Assembly: GCA_023410675.1 (NCBI GenBank)
Contig: JAEYPM010000003.1
Location: 1 to 57,909 of the forward strand
DNA length: 57,909 nucleotides
Direction of reading: 5' to 3'
Origin: Bacillota bacterium
Lineage (GTDB): Bacteria > Bacillota > Clostridia > Lachnospirales > Cellulosilyticaceae
This document shows positions 8,825-18,309 of this stretch, piece by piece. The translations under genes were made by a program, and so were the position numbers. The notes under the pieces are model-generated. The model did not search any database and was not told the origin of the DNA. It saw only the letters and a list, made by a program, of their open reading frames with translations. Each line of letters starts with the position of its first letter. Within the stretch, counting starts at the first letter, position 1.

Positions 8825-9188
8825 GGATATCACTCTCCTTGATATTCTTAGCTTTTAGAAAATTTTCCCTACACTCCCATGAGCAAAAAAAGTATTCCTT
8901 ATCTTCTCTCATAACCCTATATGCATTCTTTCTGTCAACTGCTTTACCACAAACAGGATCTAAGATGATTTCTTTGGGCTTTACTTCTTCAGTTGTCGTC
9001 GTTTGCTTCTTTTCAATAACTTGTATTTTCCCATCTATTATTGCTATTCCTTGTATATTCGGATTATCTTTATATAACTTTAATATTTTTCTAACTCTTA
9101 TTATATACCTTATAAAACTTATTGTAGTCACTGTAATACAAAAAAATATGAATACTGTTATTATATTTTGAAAAACATTATCACCCAT
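8808..9188 (-). CDS. Membrane-anchored YHS-domain protein
   Basis: 126 aa. One hydrophobic N-terminal segment (about 8-27) precedes a basic stretch, a threonine-rich linker and a C-terminal YHS domain: DPVCGKAVDRKNAYRVMREDK, then YFFCSWECRENFL. YHS domains resemble the TRASH metal-sensing fold, and the three Cys of DPVCG and FCSWEC are the likely metal ligands. Homologues occur alone in Clostridia or fused to metal transporters and sensors; the function is inferred only as metal binding at the membrane. It appears to be monocistronic. A GGGAGAA ribosome binding site precedes the ATG. Confidence 0.8.
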   Translation of the reverse strand: MGDNVFQNIITVFIFFCITVTTISFIRYIIRVRKILKLYKDNPNIQGIAIIDGKIQVIEKKQTTTTEEVKPKEIILDPVCGKAVDRKNAYRVMREDKEYFFCSWECRENFLKAKNIKESDIQEGNV

Positions 9189-9413
9189 TATTTTCTCCCA
9201 TTCTATTATTATAGAGATGCCGCTCAGATACAGACCTATTCATCTTGTAGCTGCTACTTTCTCAAATAAATTCGCATAACATAAACTAATTCTTTAGCTA
9301 TGAATTCTATAAACTATAGCATACTCTAATAATATAAAGATATTTTAAACACACTTATTATAACCAAATACACTATCTGTTACACTTATCAAGTAAGATG
9401 AGCCTTTGATATC

Positions 9414-10118
9414 TTATATTTCATCATTTTTGTCTGGCTCAATATCATTTGATTCCTCGCTATTATCAGCCTTGTTATTATCTGTCTCATCTAATGAATT
9501 ATCCTTTATATCAACGTATCTTTTAAATATTTTTTGCAAGAAAAATGAAGACACAAAGACAACGCTTATTGGAAAAAGAAACATACAAACAGGAATAAAT
9601 AACATAAGTAAATAGCTAATACAAATTGTACCAAGAATAGCGAGTGTTGTCATGAGGTGTCTATGTGCTAATACAAAGGATGTTATAAATATATTCTTCG
9701 TTTTCATATTAAATCTTGATAATACTGCAAATACATAAATGGTCATTACAATTGCCTCTATATTATAAATTATGGAAATGGGAGGAATAATTCTTTCTAT
9801 TCCTTCTGCACTTCCTGATACAACAATTTGCTGAGCCATCTGATAATATAAAATACCACTAACCCATATAATAATAAAAATAATAGTAATTAATATAGAC
9901 TGTTTAAAGTTTTGTTTAAAACTTTTAAAAAAGTCTTTAGTTATGTACGCCTCCTCTTTTCTTACTTTTTTACCGGCTACATAAAAAAATGCCGTCGTAG
10001 AGGCCCCAATAGTTATAATAGGAAGACATCCCAAAAACCAAAATACTAACAAGATTAACACATCAGCTACTTCTGACGCCGCTCTATAAAATGGACTATC
10101 TATACTAAATAAATTCAT
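9414..10118 (-). CDS. YesL/DUF624 family integral membrane protein
   Basis: 234 aa from ATG at 10118, chosen because AGGAGG lies 7 nt upstream; an in-frame ATG 45 nt earlier has no such site. About five or six hydrophobic segments are present: the first at LILLVFWFLGCLPIITIGAS, a pattern typical of the family, then others near residues 68-88, 115-135, 150-170 and 175-200. The tail is very acidic (DIKDNSLDETDN...EPDKNDEI). YesL-like proteins often sit beside carbohydrate ABC transporters or glycosidases, but no such partner is seen here, so the role is unknown. It is transcribed divergently from the M3 peptidase. Confidence 0.75.
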   Translation of the reverse strand: MNLFSIDSPFYRAASEVADVLILLVFWFLGCLPIITIGASTTAFFYVAGKKVRKEEAYITKDFFKSFKQNFKQSILITIIFIIIWVSGILYYQMAQQIVVSGSAEGIERIIPPISIIYNIEAIVMTIYVFAVLSRFNMKTKNIFITSFVLAHRHLMTTLAILGTICISYLLMLFIPVCMFLFPISVVFVSSFFLQKIFKRYVDIKDNSLDETDNNKADNSEESNDIEPDKNDEI

Positions 10119-10368
10119 GTCAAATCCTCCTAAATTCTGTGTTACTAAATATAAATTCTGCATGTATTTTATGTATAAATACGATATATACTATGAACAG
10201 ATTCACATATACTAATATTTACAGTATACTATAAAATAAATAAATTATCTATTATGTTTTATGATAGGAATGCAAATTTTAATATGTACTTATAATGTGC
10301 AAATTCCCTATCTTCACTAATACAAAAATACAAATCATAAAGAATAATTATAAGGTTGGTGAAATGTT

Positions 10369-10392
10369 ATGCAATATAACAAAGTGTTATGA
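10369..10392 (+). CDS. Seven-residue leader ORF overlapping the peptidase start
   Basis: ATG at 10369 reads MQYNKVL and stops at TGA 10390-10392. That stop overlaps the ATG of the peptidase (10389) as ATGA. GGTGA at 10357-10361 gives the leader a plausible ribosome binding site with a 7-nt gap, while the peptidase ATG itself has none. A translational-coupling leader is the simplest reading; chance is possible for so short a frame. Confidence 0.4.
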   Translation: MQYNKVL

Positions 10393-12155
10393 ACTGGGAT
10401 CTTAGTCAATTATATTCATCTTTTGATAGTGAAAACTTTCAAGATGATATACTATTACTTACTAAACTCATAAATTCTTATAATAACTGGTGTGAAAATA
10501 ATTTAAAGAATAGTATCCCTTCTCCTAAAACAATAGTAAACTATATCAATCAAAAGTGTAATATAGAAGGCTTACTTTCAAAACTCTATAACTATAGTAG
10601 TTTGGAAAGTGCAAAAAATTCCAGAAATGAAACTGCTTTGGCTAAAGTAGAAGAAATTGAACAACTGCAAACCCTTTTAACAACCTCTGAGGTTCAGTTT
10701 CAGCGTTATGTTTCACAAATTGAGGACATGAACTCTTTTCTAGCAGACTATCCTTTATTATCACAGCATGAGTATTATATAAAAAAATCAAAGGAAAATG
10801 CAAGCTATCTTCTTTCTGATAAAGAAGAACTAATATTATCTAAAATTAAAAATATTGCTTCCAATGCTTGGCAAAGGCTCTATGAGCTTGCTACTTCAAC
10901 GCATCTTGTTCCTATTACAATAGATAAAGAGGCAAAAAAACTCCCTTTAGCGGTAGTAAGAAACATGGCATTTGATAAAGATAAAGAAGTTCGGTTTAGT
11001 GCCTACCAAGCCGAGTTAGAAAGTTATAAAACAATTGATGATACTGTAGCTGCATGTCTTAGCAATATCAAAGGTGAAGTCATTACAGAGTGCTCTTTAC
11101 GAAAGCATTCTGATGTACTAAATATGACGCTTATACAGTGTGGTCTTAGCAAAAAAGCTTTTTTCTCTTTGATGCATAGTATAGAAAAATATTTACCCAT
11201 TTTTAGAAACTACTTAAAAATCAAGGCAAAGTACTTAGGATATGATGGGGCACTACCTTTTTATGACCTTTTTGCACCTGTAGGCTCTTATCACAAGAGC
11301 TTTGATCTAAATGACGCAGAAAAATTTATTGTTAAACATTTTAATGATTTTAGTCCAGATTTATCTGAATTTGCTAAGAATGCCTTTGAAAAACAATGGA
11401 TTGATGCGTTTCCACAAGAAGGAAAAGTTGGTGGAGCTTTTTGTGCAAACATACACCCTATCAAGGAGAGCCGAATACTTGCAAATTTCACAGGTAATTT
11501 TGAAGATGTCACAACACTTGCACATGAACTCGGTCATGCCTTTCATAATGAGTGTTTAAAAAATGACTCTCTCCTCAACTCAGATCCTCCTTTACCCCTT
11601 GCAGAAACAGCCTCTATTTTTTTTGAAACACTTATATTAAACGCAGCGATTAAAGAGGTAGATGAATCTTCAGAACTTACCCTCATTGAAAACAACTTAG
11701 CAAGTCTAACGCAAACTATAGTTGATATCTATAGTCGATTTTTATTTGAAGAATCTGTCTTTAAAGAAAGAAAAAAGGGCTCATTGTCTTCAGAAAAATT
11801 ATGTATGCTTATGAAACAAGCTCAAATGACTGCTTATGGTGATGGTCTTGATCAAGAATACCTTCATCCTTATATGTGGCTATGTAAACCTCACTATTAT
11901 AGTGCAAGTGCAAATTATTATAACTTCCCCTATGCATTTGGTAATTTATTTGCACTAGGCCTTTTTGAAATCTATCAGAAAGAACCTCAAAGCTTTTCAT
12001 CAAAAATGGTTAAACTCTTACGATCTACAAGCAAAAATGATATTGTTGATGTTATTAAGACTATAAATATAGATATAGAAAATGAATCCTTTTGGACAAA
12101 CACATTAGAACACATTGCAAGACAAGTTAATACTTTTAAGTCTTTGTGCAATTAG
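10389..12155 (+). CDS. M3 family oligoendopeptidase (PepF-like)
   Basis: 588 aa of the thimet oligopeptidase/PepF clan, cytosolic zinc peptidases that cut short peptides. The zinc motif is HELGH (379-383) in VTTLAHELGHAFHNE, with the third ligand expected in PLAETASIFFETLI. The C-terminal segments YNFPYAFGNLFALGLFE and LHPYMWLCKPHYYS are also family-typical. The N-terminus MNWDLSQLYSSF matches the usual WDLS.LY beginning. An upstream in-frame stop at 10377-10379 leaves ATG 10389 as the only good start, although no Shine-Dalgarno sequence precedes it (see the leader ORF). A hairpin terminator follows the stop directly. Confidence 0.93.
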   Translation: MNWDLSQLYSSFDSENFQDDILLLTKLINSYNNWCENNLKNSIPSPKTIVNYINQKCNIEGLLSKLYNYSSLESAKNSRNETALAKVEEIEQLQTLLTTSEVQFQRYVSQIEDMNSFLADYPLLSQHEYYIKKSKENASYLLSDKEELILSKIKNIASNAWQRLYELATSTHLVPITIDKEAKKLPLAVVRNMAFDKDKEVRFSAYQAELESYKTIDDTVAACLSNIKGEVITECSLRKHSDVLNMTLIQCGLSKKAFFSLMHSIEKYLPIFRNYLKIKAKYLGYDGALPFYDLFAPVGSYHKSFDLNDAEKFIVKHFNDFSPDLSEFAKNAFEKQWIDAFPQEGKVGGAFCANIHPIKESRILANFTGNFEDVTTLAHELGHAFHNECLKNDSLLNSDPPLPLAETASIFFETLILNAAIKEVDESSELTLIENNLASLTQTIVDIYSRFLFEESVFKERKKGSLSSEKLCMLMKQAQMTAYGDGLDQEYLHPYMWLCKPHYYSASANYYNFPYAFGNLFALGLFEIYQKEPQSFSSKMVKLLRSTSKNDIVDVIKTINIDIENESFWTNTLEHIARQVNTFKSLCN

Positions 12156-12186
12156 AATAAAAAGGGCACATCTTCCCCTTTTTATT
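12156..12186 (+). terminator. Terminator of the M3 peptidase gene
   Basis: An 11-bp stem AATAAAAAGGG (12156-12166) with CCCTTTTTATT (12176-12186), just past the stop. Confidence 0.75.
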
Positions 12187-12216
12187 TATACATAGAGGAA
12201 ATATTTCATTTTTAGA

Positions 12217-12250
12217 TTGAAATTTTCTAGCATTAGTGTATAATTATTCA
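12217..12250 (+). promoter_or_regulatory. argG promoter with ArgR-type ARG box
   Basis: -35 TTGAAA (12217-12222), a 16-bp spacer and -10 TATAAT (12239-12244). The sequence TGTATAATTATTCA at 12237-12250 matches 13 of 14 positions of the TGAATWWWWATTCA operator bound by ArgR/AhrC, and it covers the -10. A weaker 10/14 match lies about 20 nt downstream. Arginine-dependent repression is expected. Confidence 0.72.
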
Positions 12251-12293
12251 CAAGAGTTAATAGTTATAAATTATTCTGAGGAGGCTTTTATTT

Positions 12294-13505
12294 ATGAAAG
12301 AAAAAGTAGTTTTAGCATATTCTGGTGGTTTAGATACTTCTGTTATTATCCCTTGGTTAAAGGAAAATTATGATTTTGATGTGATCGCTGTATGTATAAA
12401 TGTTGGACAAGATGCAGAGCTTGTTGGTCTTGAAGAAAGAGCAAAAGCTATGGGCGTACACAAATTATATATTGAAAATGTAAAAGATGAATTCATGCGT
12501 GAATATGTATTCCCTATGATTCAGTCTGGAGCTATATATGAGTCAAAGTATTATCTTGGAACATCTATTGCTCGTGCTCTTATTGCAAAAACATTAGTAA
12601 AAATTGCACTTCAAGAAGGTGCTACTGCAATTTGTCATGGATGTACTGGAAAAGGTAATGACCAAATTCGTTTTGAGCTTGGAATTGCAGCACTTGCACC
12701 TCATCTTAAAGTAATTGCTCCATGGCGTATATGGGATATCTCTTCTCGCGAAGAAGAAATAGAATATTTAGAAAAACGTGGATTACCAGTGCCTATGAAA
12801 AAAGAAGATAGCTACAGTAGAGATCGTAATATGTGGCATATTTCTCATGAAGGCTTAGAACTTGAAGATCCTTGGAATGCTCCTAATTATGATACACTTC
12901 TTAAACTTGGTGTTTCTCCAGAAAAAGCCCCTGACGCACCAACTATTATTACACTAAGCTTTGAACAGGGTATTCCTACAAAGTTAAATGGTGAAGCTTT
13001 AGACCCTTCTACCCTACTGGAAAAGCTTAATGAATTAGGTGGACAAAATGGTATTGGTATTGAGGATATTGTTGAAAATCGTGTAGTTGGAATGAAATCA
13101 CGTGGTGTATATGAAACGCCAGGTGGAACTATTTTATACAAAGCACATGAGGAACTTGAACATTTAACACTAGATAGAGAAACTTATCGCTACAAGCAAA
13201 ATGTTGCCCTTGAATTTTCAGATCTTATATATAATGGTAAGTGGTTTACTCCATTACGTGAAGCACTTCAAGCTTTCGTTGAAAGTACACAAAAGGTTGT
13301 TACTGGTGATGTGAAATTAAAACTCTATAAAGGAAATGTTATTCCTCAAGGAGCAAAATCTCCACATTCTCTTTATAGTGAAGATTTAGCTAGTTTTACA
13401 ACTGGTGACTTATATGACCACAAAGATGCAGGCGGTTTTATCACATTATACGGGCTTCCATTAAAAGTTCGTGCACTCAAGAATCAACAGAATAATTCTA
13501 AATAA
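12294..13505 (+). CDS. argG: Argininosuccinate synthase
   Basis: 403 aa. It joins citrulline and aspartate at the cost of ATP to AMP and pyrophosphate, the penultimate step of arginine synthesis. Visible features are the N-type ATP pyrophosphatase P-loop AYSGGLDTSVIIPWL at the N-terminus, the citrulline/aspartate-binding segment containing HGCTGKGNDQIRFE, and SYSRDRNMWHISHEG. Length is normal. GAGGAGG lies before ATG. argH follows 139 nt downstream in the same direction with a hairpin between, so the two may be partly co-transcribed. Confidence 0.98.
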   Translation: MKEKVVLAYSGGLDTSVIIPWLKENYDFDVIAVCINVGQDAELVGLEERAKAMGVHKLYIENVKDEFMREYVFPMIQSGAIYESKYYLGTSIARALIAKTLVKIALQEGATAICHGCTGKGNDQIRFELGIAALAPHLKVIAPWRIWDISSREEEIEYLEKRGLPVPMKKEDSYSRDRNMWHISHEGLELEDPWNAPNYDTLLKLGVSPEKAPDAPTIITLSFEQGIPTKLNGEALDPSTLLEKLNELGGQNGIGIEDIVENRVVGMKSRGVYETPGGTILYKAHEELEHLTLDRETYRYKQNVALEFSDLIYNGKWFTPLREALQAFVESTQKVVTGDVKLKLYKGNVIPQGAKSPHSLYSEDLASFTTGDLYDHKDAGGFITLYGLPLKVRALKNQQNNSK

Positions 13506-13562
13506 TTTTAATTATACTATTTTGCTTAGCTTATAGTTTATATTATAAAAAACAAGTATAAT

Positions 13563-13607
13563 TACCATATAAGGAATATTATTTTCATTATCATTCTTTA
13601 TATGGTA
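13563..13607 (+). terminator. Hairpin between argG and argH (partial terminator or processing site)
   Basis: TACCATATAA (13563-13572) pairs with TTATATGGTA (13598-13607) with extra pairing inside, then a broken T-tract (ATTGTATTTTTATTT). A leaky terminator would let some transcripts continue into argH, which shows no obvious strong promoter of its own. Confidence 0.55.
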
Positions 13608-13644
13608 TTGTATTTTTATTTAATTTACATCAAGGAGGAATAAC

Positions 13645-15030
13645 ATGAAACTTTGGGGCGGGCGTTTTGCGAAAGAAACTAATTCTTTAACCGATCATTT
13701 TAATTCTTCAATTTCCTTTGATTCAAGACTATACAAACAGGATATTTTAGGTAGTATAGCACATGTACAAATGCTATCAAAACAAAATATTATACCAAAA
13801 GATGATGCTAGGAAAATTCAAGAAGGTTTAATGGATTTACTTGATGATATTGATAATGGAACGATAGAATTTGATGTAAAAATGGAAGATATCCATATGA
13901 ACATTGAAGCTCTTCTTACCTCTAGAATAGGGGCAGTTGCAAAAAAAATGCATACAGGACGTAGTAGAAATGATCAGGTTGCTCTTGATATGCGTATGTA
14001 TGTTATGGATGAAATATGTGATATTAAGTCGTTACTCCATGAACTTATGAAAACTTTGGTAAACATAGCTAAGAATAATATAGACACTATTATGCCAGGC
14101 TATACCCACTTACAACGTGCACAGCCTATAACCTTTGCACATCATTTAATGGCATATTTTGAAATGTTTAAGAGAGATTTTGATCGATTTGCGTATACTT
14201 ATACAAATGCGAATTCCCTTCCACTTGGAAGTGGTGCATTAGCAACTACAACTTATCCTTTAGATAGAGATTTTGTAGCAAAGACACTAGATTTTGATCA
14301 AGTATGTCAAAATAGTTTGGATGCTGTATCTGATAGGGATTTTTGCTTAGATCTTCTTTATACTATTAGCATGCTCATGATGCATTTAAGTCGATTTAGT
14401 GAAGAAATTATCCTTTGGAGTTCTCATGAATTTAAGTTTATAGAATTAGATGATGCCTATAGTACAGGAAGCTCCATTATGCCACAGAAGAAAAATCCAG
14501 ATATTGCTGAACTTGTTAGAGGTAAAACTGGCCGAGCTTATGGTAATCTTATTAGTTTACTTACAACAATGAAAGCTCTACCTCTTGCCTACAATAAAGA
14601 CATGCAAGAAGATAAAGAACGTGTATTTGACAGTATTGATACAATAAAAATGTGTCTTCCTATTTTCACACAAATGCTTCAGACTATGAAGATCAATATA
14701 CATAACATGTATCAAGCTGCTGCAGGAGGTTTTACTAACGCTACTGATGCTGCTGACTATTTGGTGAAAAAGGGGCTTGCTTTTAGGGATGCCCATGAAG
14801 TAATAGGAAAATTAGTGCTCTACTGTGTGCAACATAATACTTCTCTAGAAAAATTGCCACTTAATGCCTATCAAGCCATTCATCCAATATTTGATACTGA
14901 CATCTATGAAACTATTTCTCTTGCTACATGTGTCAATGAAAGGTCTGTAAAAGGGGGGCCAAGCCGTACTGCTGTTTTAGATCATATTGATAGTGCTGAA
15001 CTTTTCCTAGAAGATACAAAAACCTTATAA
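13645..15030 (+). CDS. argH: Argininosuccinate lyase
   Basis: 461 aa of the fumarase/aspartase superfamily. It splits argininosuccinate into arginine and fumarate. The N-terminus MKLWGGRFAKETN is diagnostic, as are HTGRSRNDQVALDMRMY, PGYTHLQRAQPITFAHH and the superfamily signature GSSIMPQKKNPDIAEL near residue 280, with the catalytic serine in the GSS loop. AAGGAGGAATAAC precedes the ATG. It works directly after ArgG. A 24-bp hairpin ends the unit. Confidence 0.98.
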   Translation: MKLWGGRFAKETNSLTDHFNSSISFDSRLYKQDILGSIAHVQMLSKQNIIPKDDARKIQEGLMDLLDDIDNGTIEFDVKMEDIHMNIEALLTSRIGAVAKKMHTGRSRNDQVALDMRMYVMDEICDIKSLLHELMKTLVNIAKNNIDTIMPGYTHLQRAQPITFAHHLMAYFEMFKRDFDRFAYTYTNANSLPLGSGALATTTYPLDRDFVAKTLDFDQVCQNSLDAVSDRDFCLDLLYTISMLMMHLSRFSEEIILWSSHEFKFIELDDAYSTGSSIMPQKKNPDIAELVRGKTGRAYGNLISLLTTMKALPLAYNKDMQEDKERVFDSIDTIKMCLPIFTQMLQTMKINIHNMYQAAAGGFTNATDAADYLVKKGLAFRDAHEVIGKLVLYCVQHNTSLEKLPLNAYQAIHPIFDTDIYETISLATCVNERSVKGGPSRTAVLDHIDSAELFLEDTKTL

Positions 15031-15049
15031 TGAAAATGATATATTAAGC

Positions 15050-15101
15050 AAAACAACCCACATGTGATAAATAGTTTTATTTATCACATGTGGGTTGTTT
15101 T
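15050..15101. terminator. Bidirectional terminator after argH
   Basis: A perfect 24-bp stem (15050-15073 with 15078-15101) and a 4-nt loop, with A- and T-rich ends on both sides, between argH and the convergent ISL3-like gene. Confidence 0.9.
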
Positions 15102-15122
15102 CTCTTAAAAAGATTTTATAGC

Positions 15123-15662
15123 TTATTTAATAATGTTTTTGTACTCGAAGTAGTTAAAGATCTCCTTATAAAAACCTTCTATTGTTCTAAGTATTTTATA
15201 TATTTTCTTATCATTAAGTGGTATATTTAGTTGCCACTCTTCATAAAGTTTATTTGCTTGAATCTTATTCTCTTGCTCATAAAAACAATAGATAAAGAAT
15301 TCTATATTACTGTTTTTATCTAACTGATCTTCTTTTATCGTAGGTAAAGATGTAATTGCAGCTTCCTCATATGCTTTTCTTTGGATGCCTAAAATATTTT
15401 CATAAAAATATATTATTTCTTGTTTATTGATAATAACTTTGGCATATGGATAAAGTGAATAAATCATACTTCTATAGAGATAGTGTAAGCCAATAACAAT
15501 ATAATCAACATTTTTAATATGGGTAATAAAATAGTGGTATATCTTACTATGGGTACTGTCCTTTATTTCATGTAATAATAGCCACTTGTGGTTTGATAGT
15601 AAGTAAATGTAAGTCGATTTTTTTTTACTAACGTATTTATCTTCCATCTTTAATATTCTCAT
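15123..15662 (-). CDS. Hypothetical protein, probable decayed ISL3-type transposase domain
   Basis: 179 aa with a plausible but weak start region (MRILKMEDKYV). The middle part, VDYIVIGLHYLYRSMIYSLY followed by PYAKVIINKQEII and GIQRKAYEE, follows the layout of the ISL3/IS204 DDE core, where a catalytic Asp strand (DM..PYR..i...P.A.ivvDrFHv) is followed by an Arg-rich helix. Here both expected aspartates are missing (IGLH in place of .DMW, INKQ in place of VDRFH), and the zinc-binding N-terminus and most of the C-terminus are absent. A transposase is normally about 400 aa or more. No terminal inverted repeats were found. It is either a relic or a repurposed fragment, and the family match is by eye. 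Confidence 0.5.
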   Translation of the reverse strand: MRILKMEDKYVSKKKSTYIYLLSNHKWLLLHEIKDSTHSKIYHYFITHIKNVDYIVIGLHYLYRSMIYSLYPYAKVIINKQEIIYFYENILGIQRKAYEEAAITSLPTIKEDQLDKNSNIEFFIYCFYEQENKIQANKLYEEWQLNIPLNDKKIYKILRTIEGFYKEIFNYFEYKNIIK

Positions 15663-15905
15663 AGTGCTACACTTCCTTTACTAAAGTATAGCCACAATGG
15701 TTATATAAAAAACAAATGATAGGAAAAAGTAAATTATTAAAATTGCTTCCTATATTCTGTTACATAATTCCTCCACTCTGATAAGTTATCCTGCAAAGGA
15801 CAAGACCATCATACACACCAACATCTCTAATGCCTTTTTTCTTTAAATTGGTTTCCATTCTAACATGCTATATTGCTATCCAAAATGCCCAGAGCTTTGG
15901 TAAAA

Positions 15906-18107
15906 TTAATCTAATCGCCTATAAATACTTATTGCTAGTGGTGGTACCGTAATCTCAATACTGTATGGTTTATTGTTCCATGACATATTTCTTGCTTGTA
16001 CCTTCTGATTGACTACACCACTACCTCCATATTGTACTGAGTCACTATTAAAGATCTCCTCATAAATCCCTTCATCTTCTACACCTATAATATAGTTATT
16101 CCTTACTTCTGGCGTAAAATTAACAACTACAACTAATTTTTCATCCCAATCCTTTGATTTTCTTATAAAAGAAATAATGCTCTGCTCACTATTATCACAA
16201 TCAATCCACTCAAATCCTCCATATTGATGATCAACTTCCCAAAGTGATTTATACTCCCTATAAAGAGCATTTAAATCTTTTACATAAGACTGCATACCTT
16301 GATGTGGCTCATATTGAAGCAAATTCCAGTCCAGTTCTATTTTCTCGTTCCACTCACTTGTCTGAGCAAACTCATTACCCATAAAAAGCATTTTCTTGCC
16401 AGGATGGGTAAACATATAACCATATAATGTTCTTAAGTTAGCAAATTTTCTCCATTCGTCTCCTGGCATTTTATAGAGCATACAACTTTTTCCATGGACA
16501 ACTTCATCATGAGAAAATGGCAAAATAAAGTTTTCGCTAAACGCATACATGATACTAAAGGTAAGTTTGTTATGACTATACTTTCTAAAAAAGGGATCTA
16601 TTTTCATATAATCTATAAAATCATGCATCCATCCCATATTCCATTTAAATCCAAATCCAAGCCCTCCAAATGAGACTGGACGTGTTACACCTTCCCAAGT
16701 TGTTGATTCTTCGGCAATCATCATAATCCCTGGATATTTACTATATGTAGCTGAATTCAATGTCTTAATAAACTCGACTGCTTCTAAATTGACATTTCCT
16801 CCATAATTATTTGGAATAAATTCACCATTTGTTCTACCATAGTCAAGATATAACATTGATGCAACTGCATCAACCCTTAGCCCATCTATATGATAATAGT
16901 CCAGCCAAAAAAGTGCACTAGCAATTAGGAACACTTTTACCTCGTTTCTTTCATAATTAAATATGAGTGTCCCCCACTGCGGATGGCTTGCTTGAATACT
17001 ATTATGATGTTCATAAAGAGCTGTCCCATCAAATTTTTCTAATGCAAAACTATCTCTTGGAAAATGTGCCGGTACCCAGTCAAGTAAAACACCTATATTA
17101 TTTTTATGCATTGTATCCACAAAGTATCTAAAATCATCAGGTGTGCCATATCTACTTGTTGGAGCAAAATAGCCTGTCACTTGATAGCCCCATGAATCAT
17201 CTAAAGGATATTCCATAATTCCCATTAACTCTACATGTGTAAAATTCATTAACTTAACATATTTTACTAGTTCATCAGCAGCTTCTTTATAGTTATAGTA
17301 ACTACCATCAGGATGCTTTTTCCATGAGCCAATATGTACCTCATAAATGGATACTGCTTCTTTAGAATGCTCCTTTTTATCTCTTTGTTTCATCCATTTT
17401 GCATCTTTCCATTTATATTTATTTAAGTCATAGACTATAGATGCATTATTCGGTCTTAATTCACTATATGCTGCAAATGGATCTGCCTTATAAAGGATTT
17501 CATTCTCCTGAGTTTTTATCTCAAATTTATATTTATCTCCCTCAAGAATACCTGGTACAAACAATTCCCAAACACCACAATGATCAATAAATCTCATGTA
17601 GTGTCTTCTCCCATCCCAATTATTGAAATCTCCAATAACACTCACTCTTTTTGCATGTGGTGCCCAAACTGCAAAATAAATACCTTTAATACCCTCTACT
17701 TCTTTTATTTTTGCTCCTAATTTATTATATATATCATAGTCTATACCTTCTTGGAGCAACCTAAAGTCACTAGACAAAGAATCATACTGATAGGGATCTA
17801 TATACGTCCATTTATTACCGTCCTTATCTTCACATTGAATCCTATAACGAAAATGTTTTTTTCTCCTTACCATTACACCTTCATATAGACCATCTTCTCC
17901 AACGGGATGCAGTGAAAACATTTTCTCGCTATCTTCTATAGAAATCACTGTAGCTTTAACTGCATTTGGGCACATGGCACGTACAACTAACTTAGTTTTT
18001 CCATCTTCTACAATGTCATGCATACCTAATAGATCATGAGGTGCTTTACAGTTACCTAATTGTATGTCGTCTATTTCTATGGTGCTTAGTGTTGTTTCAA
18101 ATTTCAT
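15906..18107 (-). CDS. glgB: 1,4-alpha-glucan branching enzyme
   Basis: 733 aa, GH13. It cuts alpha-1,4-glucan chains and rejoins them through alpha-1,6 bonds to branch glycogen. In order: an extra N-terminal carbohydrate-binding domain (about 20-110), the second CBM48 domain with FAVWAPHAKRVSVIGDFNNW (145-164), the catalytic barrel with the nucleophile D413 in DGLRVDAVAS, the acid/base E466 in MMIAEEST and the third acid in PFSHDEVVHGK, and a C-terminal beta domain. The two-domain N-terminus is the long GlgB type. No other glycogen genes (glgC, glgD, glgA, glgP) lie within the window, so glgB is isolated here. GGGGGAATGAGTT precedes the ATG. Confidence 0.96.
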   Translation of the reverse strand: MKFETTLSTIEIDDIQLGNCKAPHDLLGMHDIVEDGKTKLVVRAMCPNAVKATVISIEDSEKMFSLHPVGEDGLYEGVMVRRKKHFRYRIQCEDKDGNKWTYIDPYQYDSLSSDFRLLQEGIDYDIYNKLGAKIKEVEGIKGIYFAVWAPHAKRVSVIGDFNNWDGRRHYMRFIDHCGVWELFVPGILEGDKYKFEIKTQENEILYKADPFAAYSELRPNNASIVYDLNKYKWKDAKWMKQRDKKEHSKEAVSIYEVHIGSWKKHPDGSYYNYKEAADELVKYVKLMNFTHVELMGIMEYPLDDSWGYQVTGYFAPTSRYGTPDDFRYFVDTMHKNNIGVLLDWVPAHFPRDSFALEKFDGTALYEHHNSIQASHPQWGTLIFNYERNEVKVFLIASALFWLDYYHIDGLRVDAVASMLYLDYGRTNGEFIPNNYGGNVNLEAVEFIKTLNSATYSKYPGIMMIAEESTTWEGVTRPVSFGGLGFGFKWNMGWMHDFIDYMKIDPFFRKYSHNKLTFSIMYAFSENFILPFSHDEVVHGKSCMLYKMPGDEWRKFANLRTLYGYMFTHPGKKMLFMGNEFAQTSEWNEKIELDWNLLQYEPHQGMQSYVKDLNALYREYKSLWEVDHQYGGFEWIDCDNSEQSIISFIRKSKDWDEKLVVVVNFTPEVRNNYIIGVEDEGIYEEIFNSDSVQYGGSGVVNQKVQARNMSWNNKPYSIEITVPPLAISIYRRLD

Positions 18108-18309
18108 AACTCATTCCCCCTTTAGCTTATAATAATATATAGTATTCTCAGTTTCAACTATATTTAGAATTTATTAGTATTGTCTTATAATAATTATGCT
18201 GATTTATCTTATAATTTTTGACTTGTAATCTTCGTCTAAATTGTATATGCTAAATTATAAATGAAAGTTCAAAAAGTGAATTCTATATCTGACTTAAAAG
18301 GAGAATCTT

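Noticed and set aside
12887..13141. Long antisense frames inside argG, clpB, rny and recA
   Set aside because: They are mirror frames of strongly conserved genes, with no ribosome binding sites and no recognisable products.
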